Positions 24,121-36,981 of a stretch of 64,000 bases of DNA are shown here, piece after piece (position 1 is the stretch's first letter; each line of letters begins with the position of its first letter). Origin of the DNA: Panagrolaimus kolymaensis (Eukaryota > Nematoda > Chromadorea > Rhabditida > Panagrolaimidae); the NCBI GenBank assembly GCA_028622995.1, contig JAJQJQ010000126.1, positions 1 through 64,000 of the forward strand. Direction: 5' to 3'. Under the pieces are notes generated by a model, which had not been told where the DNA came from, searched no databases, and worked only from the letters and a program-made list of their open reading frames with translations. A program made the translations under genes and the position numbers.

Positions 24121-27100
24121 AAGCATTCCAACGAAATAGTAAGCTCTTCGGCGTGATGATGCTTTTCAAGAAGCATTCCAACGAAATTGTAATGTCATTT
24201 ATTAAATCATGCAATGTCTGAAAATATAAAAAACCCGCATTCAACCAAAAAATAAAAAACTATGGATTTTTTTTATTATTCTTTACTAAATATTTGTCAC
24301 AAGCTTTTCGGCGGGATGATGCTTTTCAAGAAGCATTCCAACAAAATAGTAAACTATTCGGCGTGATGATGTTTTCAATAAGCATTCCACCGAAATAGTA
24401 AATTCATTTATTAAATCAGGCAATGTCTGAAATTATAAAAAACCCTCGTTCAACAAAAAAATAAAAAACTAGGGAATTTTTTTATTATTCTTTACTAAAT
24501 ATTTGTCACAAGCTTTTCGGCGGGATGATGCTTTTCAAGAAGCATTCCAACAAAATAGTAAACTATTCGGCGTGATGATGTTTTCAATAAGCATTCCACC
24601 GAAATAGTAAATTCATTTATTAAATCAGGCAATGTCTGAAATTATAAAAAACCCTCGTTCAACCAAAAAATAAAAAACTAAGGAATTTTTTTATTATTCT
24701 TTACTAAATATTTGTCACAAGCTTTTCGGCGGGATGATGCTTTTCAAGAAGCATTCCAACAAAATAGTAAGCTCTTCGGCGTGATGATGTTTTCAATAAG
24801 CATTCCACCGAAATAGTAAATTCATTTATTAAATCAGGCAATGTCTGAAATTATAAAAAACCCTCGTTCAACCAAAAAATAAAAAACTAAGGAATTTTTT
24901 TATTATTCTTTACTAAATATTTGTCACAAGCTTTTCGGCGGGATGATGCTTTTCAAGAAGCATTCCAACAAAATAGTAAACTATTCGGCGTGATGATGTT
25001 TTCAATAAGCAATCCACCGAAATAGTAAATTCATTTATTAAATCAGGCAATGTCTGAAAATAAAAGAAACCCTGAATCAACAAAAAAATAAAAAACTAGG
25101 GAATTTTTTTATTATTCTTTACTAAATATTTGTCACAAGCTTTTCGGCGGGATGATGCTTTTCAAGAAGCATTCCAACAAAATAGTAAACTATTCGGCGT
25201 GATGATGTTTTCAATAAGCATTCCACCGAAATAGTAAATTCATTTATTAAATCAGGCAATGTCTGAAATTATAAAAAACCCTCGTTCAACCAAAAAATAA
25301 AAAACTAAGGAATTTTTTTATTATTCTTTACTTAATATTAGTCACAAGCTTTTCGGCGTGATGATGCTTTTCAAGAAGAATTCCAACGAAATAGTAAGCT
25401 CTTCGGCGTGATGATGTTTTCAAAAAGCATTCCACCGAAATAGTAAATTCATTTATTAAATCAGGCAATGTCTGAAATTATAAAAAACCCTCGTTCAACC
25501 AAAAAATAAAAAACTAAGGAATTTTTTTATTATTCTTTACTAAATATTTGTCACAAGTTTTTCGGCGGGATGATGCTTTTCAAGAAGCATTCCAACAAAA
25601 TAGTAAACTATTCGGCGTGATGATGTTTTCAATAAGCAATCCACCGAAATAGTAAATTCATTTATTAAATCAGGCAATGTCTGAAAATAAAAGAAACGCT
25701 GAATCAACAAAAAAATAAAAAACTAGGGAATTTTTTTATTATTCTTTACTAAATATTTGTCACAAGCTTTTCGGCGGGATGATGCTTTTCAAGAAGCATT
25801 CCAACAAAATAGTAAACTATTCGGCGTGATGATGTTTTCAATAAGCATTCCACCGAAATAGTAAATTCATTTATTAAATCAGGCAATGTCTGAAATTATA
25901 AAAAACCCTCGTTCAACCAAAAAATAAAAAACTAAGGAATTTTTTTATTATTCTTTACTTAATATTAGTCACAAGCTTTTCGGCGTGATGATGCTTTTCA
26001 AGAAGAATTCCAACGAAATAGTAAGCTCTTCGGCGTGATGATGTTTTCAATAAGCATTCCACCGAAATAGTAAATTCATTTATTAAATCAGGCAATGTCT
26101 GAAATTATAAAAAACCCTCGTTCAACCAAAAAATAAAAAACTAAGGAATTTTTTTATTATTCTTTACTAAATATTTGTCACAAGCTTTTCGGCGGGATGA
26201 TGCTTTTCAAGAAGCATTCCAACAAAATAGTAAACTATTCGGCGTGATGATGTTTTCAATAAGCAATCCACCGAAATAGTAAATTCATTTATTAAATCAG
26301 ACAATGTCTGAAAATAAAAGAAACCCTGAATCAACAAAAAAATAAAAAACTACGGAATTTTTTTATTATTCTTTACTAAATATTTGTCACAAGCTTTTCG
26401 GCGGGATGATGCTTTTCAAGAAGCATTCCAACAAAATAGTAAACTATTCGGCGTGATGATGTTTTCAATAAGCATTCCACCGAAATAGTAAATTCATTTA
26501 TTAAATCAGGCAATGTCTGAAATTATAAAAAACCCGCATTCAACAAAAAAATAAAAAACTATGGAATTTTTTTATTACTCTTTACTAAATATTTGTCACA
26601 AGCTTTTCGGCGTGATGATGCTTTTCAAGAAGAATTCCAACGAAATAGTAAGCTCTTCGGCGGGATGATGCTTTTCAAGAAGCATTCCAACAAAATAGTA
26701 AACTATTCGGCGTGATGATGTTTTCAATAAGCATTCCACCGAAATAGTAAATTCATTTATTAAATCAGGCAATGTCTGAAATTATAAAAAACCCGCATTC
26801 AACAAAAAAATAAAAAACTATGGAATTTTTTTATTACTCTTTACTAAATATTTGTCACAAGCTTTTCGGCGTGATGATGCTTTTCAAGAAGAATTCCACC
26901 GAAATAGTAAATTCATTTATTAAATCAGGCAATGTCTGAAATTATAAAAAACCCGCATTCAACCAAAAAATAAAAAACTAAGGAATTTTTTTATTATTCT
27001 TTACTTAATATTAGTCACAAGCTTTTCGGCGTGATGATGCTTTCCAAGAAGCAATCCACCGAAATAGTAAATTCATTTATTAAATCAGGCAATGTCTGAA

Positions 27101-28119
27101 AATATAAAAAATCCTCATTAAACCAAAAAATATAAAACTAAGGAATTTTTTTATTATTTTTTTACTAAATATTTGTCACAAGCTTTTCGGCGTGATGATG
27201 CTTTCCAAGAAGCAATCCACCGAAATAGTAAACTTTTCTGCGTGATGATGCTTTCCAAGAAGCAATCCACCGAAATAGTAAACTATTCGGCGTGATGATG
27301 TTTTCAAGAAGCATTCCACCGAAATAGTAAATTCATTTATTAAATCAGGCAATGTCTGAAATTATAAAAAACCCTCGTTCAACCAAAAAATAAAAAACTA
27401 AGGAATTTTTTTATTATTTTTTTACTAAATATTTGTCACAAGCTTTTCGGCGGGATGATGCTTTTCAAGAAGCAATCCACCGAAATAGTAAATTCATTTA
27501 TTAAATCAGGCAATGTCTGAAAATAAAAGAAACCCTGAATCAACAAAAAAATAAAAAACTAGGGAATTTTTTTATTATTCTTTACTAAATATTTGTCACA
27601 AGCTTTTCGGCGGGATGATGCTTTCCAAGAAGCAATCCACCGAAATAGTAAATTCATTTATTAAATCAGGCAATGTCTGAAAATAAAAGAAACCCTGAAT
27701 CAACAAAAAAATAAAAAACTAGGGAATTTTTTTATTATTCTTTACTAAATATTTGTCACAAGCTTTTCGGCGGGATGATGCTTTTCAAGAAGCATTCCAA
27801 CAAAATAGTAAACTATTCGGCGTGATGATGTTTTCAATAAGCATTCCACCGAAATAGTAAATTCATTTATTAAATCAGGCAATGTCTGAAATTATAAAAA
27901 ACCCGCATTCAACAAAAAAATAAAAAACTATGGAATTTTTTTATTATTCTTTACTAAATATTTGTCACAAGCTTTTCGGCGGGATGATGCTTTTCAAGAA
28001 GCATTCCAACGAAATAGTAAGCTTTTCGGCGTGATGATGCTTTTCAAGAAGCATTCCAACGAAATAGTAAGCTTTTCGGCGTGATGTTGCTTTTCAAGAA
28101 GCATTCCAACGAAATTGTA

Positions 28120-28229
28120 ATGTCATTTATTAAATCAGGCAATGTCTGAAATTATAAAAAACCCTCGTTCAACCAAAAAATAAAAAACTAAGGAATTTTT
28201 TTATTATTCTTTACTTAATATTAGTCACA
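28120..28229 (+). repeat. Mosaic B module (B5 start, B2 body)
   Basis: It starts ATGTCATTTATTAAATCAGG after an A ending GAAATTGTA, the B5 junction form. It then continues as B2 (TTATAAAAAACCCTCGTTC) and ends TTAATATTAGTCACA. The subtype switch falls within the first 40 bp. Similar hybrids follow GTGATGTTGC units near 28590 and 30366. Confidence 0.8.
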
Positions 28230-31200
28230 AGCTTTTCGGCGTGATGATGCTTTTCAAGAAGCATTCCAACAAAATAGTAAACTATTCGGCGTGATGATGT
28301 TTTCAATAAGCATTCCACCGAAATAGTAAATTCATTTATTAAATCAGGCAATGTCTGAAATTATAAAAAACCCGCATTCAACAAAAAAATAAAAAACTAT
28401 GGAATTTTTTTATTATTCTTTACTAAATATTTGTCACAAGCTTTTCGGCGGGATGATGCTTTTCAAGAAGCATTCCAACGAAATAGTAAGCTTTTCGGCG
28501 TGATGATGCTTTTCAAGAAGCATTCCAACGAAATAGTAAGCTTTTCGGCGTGATGTTGCTTTTCAAGAAGCATTCCAACGAAATTGTAATGTCATTTATT
28601 AAATCAGGCAATGTCTGAAATTATAAAAAACCCGCATTCAACAAAAAAATAAAAAACTATGGAATTTTTTTATTATTCTTTACTAAATATTTGTCACAAG
28701 CTTTTCGGCGGGATGATGCTTTTCAAGAAGCATTCCAACGAAATAGTAAGCTTTTCGGCGTGATGATGCTTTTCAAGAAGCATTCCAACGAAATAGTAAG
28801 CTTTTCGGCGTGATGTTGCTTTTCAATAAGCATTCCACCGAAATAGTAAATTCATTTATTAAATCAGGCAATGTCTGAAATTATAAAAAACCCTCGTTCA
28901 ACAAAAAAATAAAAAACTAGGGAATTTTTTTATTATTCTTTACTAAATATTTGTCACAAGCTTTTCGGCGGGATGATGCTTTTCAAGAAGCATTCCAACA
29001 AAATAGTAAACTATTCGGCGTGATGATGTTTTCAATAAGCATTCCACCGAAATAGTAAATTCATTTATTAAATCAGGCAATGTCTGAAATTATAAAAAAC
29101 CCTCGTTCAACCAAAAAATAAAAAACTAAGGAATTTTTTTATTATTCTTTACTAAATATTTGTCACAAGCTTTTCGGCGGGATGATGCTTTTCAAGAAGC
29201 ATTCCAACAAAATAGTAAACTATTCGGCGTGATGATGTTTTCAATAAGCAATCCACCGAAATAGTAAATTCATTTATTAAATCAGGCAATGTCTGAAAAT
29301 AAAAGAAACCCTGAATCAACAAAAAAATAAAAAACTAGGGAATTTTTTTATTATTCTTTACTAAATATTTGTCACAAGCTTTTCGGCGTGATGATGCTTT
29401 CCAAGAAGCAATCCACCGAAATAGTAAATTCATTTATTAAATCAGGCAATGTCTGAAAATAAAAGAAACCCTGAATCAACAAAAAAATAAAAAACTAGGG
29501 AATTTTTTTATTATTCTTTACTAAATATTTGTCACAAGCTTTTCGGCGGGATGATGCTTTTCAAGAAGCATTCCAACAAAATAGTAAACTATTCGGCGTG
29601 ATGATGTTTTCAATAAGCAATCCACCGAAATAGTAAATTCATTTATTAAATCAGGCAATGTCTGAAAATAAAAGAAACCCTGAATCAACAAAAAAATAAA
29701 AAACTAGGGAATTTTTTTATTATTCTTTACTAAATATTTGTCACAAGCTTTTCGGCGTGATGATGCTTTCCAAGAAGCAATCCACCGAAATAGTAAATTC
29801 ATTTATTAAATCAGGCAATGTCTGAAAATAAAAGAAACCCTGAATCAACAAAAAAATAAAAAACTAGGGAATTTTTTTATTATTCTTTACTAAATATTTG
29901 TCACAAGCTTTTCGGCGTGATGATGCTTTCCAAGAAGCAATCCACCGAAATAGTAAATTCATTTATTAAATCAGGCAATGTCTGAAAATAAAAGAAACCC
30001 TGAATCAACAAAAAAATAAAAAACTAGGGAATTTTTTTATTATTCTTTACTAAATATTTGTCACAAGCTTTTCGGCGTGATGATGCTTTCCAAGAAGCAA
30101 TCCACCGAAATAGTAAATTCATTTATTAAATCAGGCAATGTCTGAAATTATAAAAAACCCGCATTCAACAAAAAAATAAAAAACTATGGAATTTTTTTAT
30201 TATTCTTTACTAAATATTTGTCACAAGCTTTTCGGCGGGATGATGCTTTTCAAGAAGCATTCCAACGAAATAGTAAGCTTTTCGGCGTGATGATGCTTTT
30301 CAAGAAGCATTCCAACGAAATAGTAAGCTTTTCGGCGTGATGTTGCTTTTCAAGAAGCATTCCAACGAAATTGTAATGTCATTTATTAAATCAGGCAATG
30401 TCTGAAATTATAAAAAACCCTCGTTCAACCAAAAAATAAAAAACTAAGGAATTTTTTTATTATTCTTTACTTAATATTAGTCACAAGCTTTTCGGCGTGA
30501 TGATGCTTTTCAAGAAGCATTCCAACAAAATAGTAAACTATTCGGCGTGATGATGTTTTCAATAAGCATTCCACCGAAATAGTAAATTCATTTATTAAAT
30601 CAGGCAATGTCTGAAATTATAAAAAACCCTCGTTCAACAAAAAAATAAAAAACTAGGGAATTTTTTTATTATTCTTTACTAAATATTTGTCACAAGCTTT
30701 TCGGCGGGATGATGCTTTTCAAGAAGCATTCCAACAAAATAGTAAACTATTCGGCGTGATGATGTTTTCAATAAGCAATCCACCGAAATAGTAAATTCAT
30801 TTATTAAATCAGGCAATGTCTGAAATTATAAAAAACCCTCGTTCAACCAAAAAATAAAAAACTAAGGAATTTTTTTATTATTCTTTACTTAATATTAGTC
30901 ACAAGCTTTTCGGCGTGATGATGCTTTTCAAGAAGCATTCCAACAAAATAGTAAACTATTCGGCGTGATGATGTTTTCAATAAGCATTCCACCGAAATAG
31001 TAAATTCATTTATTAAATCAGGCAATGTCTGAAATTATAAAAAACCCTCGTTCAACCAAAAAATAAAAAACTAAGGAATTTTTTTATTATTCTTTACTAA
31101 ATATTTGTCACAAGCTTTTCGGCGGGATGATGCTTTTCAAGAAGCATTCCAACAAAATAGTAAACTATTCGGCGTGATGATGTTTTCAATAAGCAATCCA

Positions 31201-34200
31201 CCGAAATAGTAAATTCATTTATTAAATCAGGCAATGTCTGAAATTATAAAAAACCCTCGTTCAACCAAAAAATAAAAAACTAAGGAATTTTTTTATTATT
31301 CTTTACTTAATATTAGTCACAAGCTTTTCGGCGTGATGATGCTTTTCAAGAAGAATTCCAACGAAATAGTAAGCTCTTCGGCGTGATGATGTTTTCAAAA
31401 AGCATTCCACCGAAATAGTAAATTCATTTATTAAATCAGGCAATGTCTGAAATTATAAAAAACCCTCGTTCAACCAAAAAATAAAAAACTAAGGAATTTT
31501 TTTATTATTCTTTACTAAATATTTGTCACAAGTTTTTCGGCGGGATGATGCTTTTCAAGAAGCATTCCAACAAAATAGTAAACTATTCGGCGTGATGATG
31601 TTTTCAATAAGCAATCCACCGAAATAGTAAATTCATTTATTAAATCAGGCAATGTCTGAAAATAAAAGAAACGCTGAATCAACAAAAAAATAAAAAACTA
31701 GGGAATTTTTTTATTATTCTTTACTAAATATTTGTCACAAGCTTTTCGGCGGGATGATGCTTTTCAAGAAGCATTCCAACAAAATAGTAAACTATTCGGC
31801 GTGATGATGTTTTCAATAAGCATTCCACCGAAATAGTAAATTCATTTATTAAATCAGGCAATGTCTGAAATTATAAAAAACCCGCATTCAACAAAAAAAT
31901 AAAAAACTATGGAATTTTTTTATTACTCTTTACTAAATATTTGTCACAAGCTTTTCGGCGTGATGATGCTTTACAAGAAGAATTCCACCGAAATAGTAAA
32001 TTCATTTATTAAATCAGGCAATGTCTGAAATTATAAAAAACCCGCATTCAACCAAAAAATAAAAAACTAAGGAATTTTTTTATTATTCTTTACTTAATAT
32101 TTGTCACAAGCTTTTCGGCGTGATGATGCTTTTCAAGAAGAATTCCACCGAAATAGTAAATTCATTTATTAAATCAGGCAATGTCTGAAATTATAAAAAA
32201 CCCGCATTCAACAAAAAAATAAAAAACTATGGAATTTTTTTATTACTCTTTACTAAATATTTGTCACAAGCTTTTCGGCGGGATGATGCTTTTCAAGAAG
32301 CATTCCAACAAAATAGTAAACTATTCGGCGTGATGATGTTTTCAATAAGCAATCCACCGAAATAGTAAATTCATTTATTAAATCAGGCAATGTCTGAAAA
32401 TAAAAGAAACGCTGAATCAACAAAAAAATAAAAAACTAGGGAATTTTTTTATTATTCTTTACTAAATATTTGTCACAAGCTTTTCGGCGGGATGATGCTT
32501 TTCAAGAAGCATTCCAACAAAATAGTAAACTATTCGGCGTGATGATGTTTTCAATAAGCATTCCACCGAAATAGTAAATTCATTTATTAAATCAGGCAAT
32601 GTCTGAAATTATAAAAAACCCGCATTCAACAAAAAAATAAAAAACTATGGAATTTTTTTATTACTCTTTACTAAATATTTGTCACAAGCTTTTCGGCGGG
32701 ATGATGCTTTTCAAGAAGCATTCCAACAAAATAGTAAACTATTCGGCGTGATGATGTTTTCAATAAGCATTCCACCGAAATAGTAAATTCATTTATTAAA
32801 TCAGGCAATGTCTGAAATTATAAAAAACCCGCATTCAACAAAAAAATAAAAAACTATGGAATTTTTTTATTATTCTTTACTAAATATTTGTCACAAGCTT
32901 TTCGGCGGGATGATGCTTTTCAAGAAGCATTCCAACAAAATAGTAAACTATTCGGCGTGATGATGTTTTCAATAAGCATTCCACCGAAATAGTAAATTCA
33001 TTTATTAAATCAGGCAATGTCTGAAATTATAAAAAACCCGCATTCAACAAAAAAATAAAAAACTATGGAATTTTTTTATTATTCTTTACTAAATATTTGT
33101 CACAAGCTTTTCGGCGGGATGATGCTTTTCAAGAAGCATTCCAACAAAATAGTAAACTATTCGGCGTGATGATGTTTTCAAAAAGCATTCCACCGAAATA
33201 GTAAATTCATTTATTAAATCAGGCAATGTCTGAAATTATAAAAAACCCGCATTCAACAAAAAAATAAAAAACTATGGAATTTTTTTATTATTCTTTACTA
33301 AATATTTGTCACAAGCTTTTCGGCGGGATGATGCTTTTCAAGAAGCATTCCAACAAAATAGTAAACTATTCGGCGTGATGATGTTTTCAATAAGCATTCC
33401 ACCGAAATAGTAAATTCATTTATTAAATCAGGCAATGTCTGAAATTATAAAAAACCCTCGTTCAACCAAAAAATAAAAAACTAAGGAATTTTTTTATTAT
33501 TCTTTACTTAATATTAGTCACAAGCTTTTCGGCGGGATGATGCTTTTCAAGAAGCATTCCAACAAAATAGTAAACTATTCGGCGTGATGATGTTTTCAAT
33601 AAGCATTCCACCGAAATAGTAAATTCATTTATTAAATCAGGCAATGTCTGAAATTATAAAAAACCCTCGTTCAACCAAAAAATAAAAAACTAAGGAATTT
33701 TTTTATTATTCTTTACTTAATATTAGTCACAAGCTTTTCGGCGTGATGATGCTTTTCAAGAAGAATTCCAACAAAATAGTAAACTATTCGGCGTGATGAT
33801 GTTTTCAATAAGCATTCCACCGAAATAGTAAATTCATTTATTAAATCAGGCAATGTCTGAAATTATAAAAAACCCGCATTCAACAAAAAAATAAAAAACT
33901 ATGGAATTTTTTTATTATTCTTTACTAAATATTTGTCACAAGCTTTTCGGCGGGATGATGCTTTTCAAGAAGCATTCCAACAAAATAGTAAACTATTCGG
34001 CGTGATGATGTTTTCAATAAGCATTCCACCGAAATAGTAAATTCATTTATTAAATCAGGCAATGTCTGAAATTATAAAAAACCCTCGTTCAACCAAAAAA
34101 TAAAAAACTAAGGAATTTTTTTATTATTCTTTACTTAATATTAGTCACAAGCTTTTCGGCGTGATGATGCTTTTCAAGAAGAATTCCAACAAAATAGTAA

Positions 34201-34666
34201 ACTATTCGGCGTGATGATGTTTTCAATAAGCATTCCACCGAAATAGTAAATTCATTTATTAAATCAGGCAATGTCTGAAATTATAAAAAACCCGCATTCA
34301 ACAAAAAAATAAAAAACTATGGAATTTTTTTATTATTCTTTACTAAATATTTGTCACAAGCTTTTCGGCGGGATGATGCTTTTCAAGAAGCATTCCAACA
34401 AAATAGTAAACTATTCGGCGTGATGATGTTTTCAATAAGCATTCCACCGAAATAGTAAATTCATTTATTAAATCAGGCAATGTCTGAAATTATAAAAAAC
34501 CCTCGTTCAACCAAAAAATAAAAAACTAAGGAATTTTTTTATTATTCTTTACTTAATATTAGTCACAAGCTTTTCGGCGTGATGATGCTTTTCAAGAAGA
34601 ATTCCAACGAAATAGTAAGCTCTTCGGCGTGATGATGTTTTCAATAAGCATTCCACCGAAATAGTA

Positions 34667-35613
34667 AATTCATTTATTAAATCAGGCAATGTCTGAAATT
34701 ATAAAAAACCCGCATTCAACAAAAAAATAAAAAACTATGGAATTTTTTTATTATTCTTTACTAAATATTTGTCACAAGCTTTTCGGCGGGATGATGCTTT
34801 TCAAGAAGCATTCCAACAAAATAGTAAACTATTCGGCGTGATGATGTTTTCAATAAGCATTCCACCGAAATAGTAAATTCATTTATTAAATCAGGCAATG
34901 TCTGAAATTATAAAAAACCCGCATTCAACAAAAAAATAAAAAACTATGGAATTTTTTTATTACTCTTTACTAAATATTTGTCACAAGCTTTTCGGCGTGA
35001 TGATGCTTTTCAAGAAGAATTCCACCGAAATAGTAAATTCATTTATTAAATCAGGCAATGTCTGAAATTATAAAAAACCCGCATTCAACCAAAAAATAAA
35101 AAACTAAGGAATTTTTTTATTATTCTTTACTTAATATTTGTCACAAGCTTTTCGGCGTGATGATGCTTTTCAAGAAGAATTCCACCGAAATAGTAAATTC
35201 ATTTATTAAATCAGGCAATGTCTGAAATTATAAAAAACCCGCATTCAACAAAAAAATAAAAAACTATGGAATTTTTTTATTATTCTTTACTAAATATTTG
35301 TCACAAGCTTTTCGGCGGGATGATGCTTTTCAAGAAGCATTCCAACAAAATAGTAAACTATTCGGCGTGATGATGTTTTCAATAAGCATTCCACCGAAAT
35401 AGTAAATTCATTTATTAAATCAGGCAATGTCTGAAATTATAAAAAACCCTCGTTCAACCAAAAAATAAAAAACTAAGGAATTTTTTTATTATTCTTTACT
35501 TAATATTAGTCACAAGCTTTTCGGCGTGATGATGCTTTTCAAGAAGAATTCCAACGAAATAGTAAGCTCTTCGGCGTGATGATGTTTTCAATAAGCATTC
35601 CACCGAAATAGTA
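34667..35613 (+). repeat. 947-bp higher-order unit, first copy
   Basis: The sequence from the B at 34667 recurs from the B at 35614, 947 bp later. The shared marker CTTAATATTTGTCAC is at 35130 and 36077. Content is several B3 modules separated by AA or single GAAGAATTCCACCG-type A units. The second copy diverges near 36225. Confidence 0.82.
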
Positions 35614-36981
35614 AATTCATTTATTAAATCAGGCAATGTCTGAAATTATAAAAAACCCGCATTCAACAAAAAAATAAAAAACTATGGAATTTTTTTATTA
35701 TTCTTTACTAAATATTTGTCACAAGCTTTTCGGCGGGATGATGCTTTTCAAGAAGCATTCCAACAAAATAGTAAACTATTCGGCGTGATGATGTTTTCAA
35801 TAAGCATTCCACCGAAATAGTAAATTCATTTATTAAATCAGGCAATGTCTGAAATTATAAAAAACCCGCATTCAACAAAAAAATAATAAAATATGGAATT
35901 TTTTTATTACTCTTTACTAAATATTTGTCACAAGCTTTTCGGCGTGATGATGCTTTTCAAGAAGAATTCCACCGAAATAGTAAATTCATTTATTAAATCA
36001 GGCAATGTCTGAAATTATAAAAAACCCGCATTCAACCAAAAAATAAAAAACTAAGGAATTTTTTTATTATTCTTTACTTAATATTTGTCACAAGCTTTTC
36101 GGCGTGATGATGCTTTTCAAGAAGAATTCCACCGAAATAGTAAATTCATTTATTAAATCAGGCAATGTCTGAAATTATAAAAAACCCGCATTCAACAAAA
36201 AAATAAAAAACTATGGAATTTTTTTATTACTCTTTACTAAATATTTGTCACAAGCTTTTCGGCGTGATGATGCTTTTCAAGAAGAATTCCACCGAAATAG
36301 TAAATTCATTTATTAAATCAGGCAATGTCTGAAATTATAAAAAACCCGCATTCAACAAAAAAATAAAAAAATATGGAATTTTTTTATTACTCTTTACTAA
36401 ATATTTGTCACAAGCTTTTCGGCGTGATGATGCTTTTCAAGAAGAATTCCAACGAAATAGTAAGCTCTTCGGCGTTATGTTGCTTTTCAAGAAGCATTCC
36501 AACAAAATAGTAAACTATTCGGCGTGATGATGTTTTCAATAAGCATTCCACCGAAATAGTAAATTCATTTATTAAATCAGGCAATGTCTGAAATTATAAA
36601 AAACCCGCATTCAACAAAAAAATAAAAAACTATGGAATTTTTTTATTACTCTTTACTAAATATTTGTCACAAGCTTTTCGGCGTGATGATGCTTTCCAAG
36701 AAGCAATCCACCGAAATAGTAAATTCATTTATTAAATCAGGCAATGTCTGAAAATATAAAAAATCCTCATTAAACCAAAAAATATAAAACTAAGGAATTT
36801 TTTTATTATTTTTTTACTAAATATTTGTCACAAGCTTTTCGGCGTGATGATGCTTTCCAAGAAGCAATCCACCGAAATAGTAAACTTTTCTGCGTGATGA
36901 TGCTTTCCAAGAAGCAATCCACCGAAATAGTAAACTATTCGGCGTGATGATGTTTTCAAGAAGCATTCCACCGAAATAGTA

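Larger units (their letters stand above)
10148..24301 (+). repeat. A-rich domain with B5-subtype spacers
   Basis: Runs of A units are separated by single B5 modules, which start ATGTCATTTATTAAATCATG and follow an A ending GAAATTGTA. This end-plus-B5 pairing is nearly constant here and rare elsewhere, so the A before B co-evolves with B. A-only runs include 10148-10645 (ten units, two of 49 bp), 10756-11255 (10), 11366-11815 (9), 12086-13435 (27), 13546-14145 (12) and 18844-19943 (22). The domain ends where a B5 module is followed directly by a GGGATG-type A at 24302. Confidence 0.9.
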
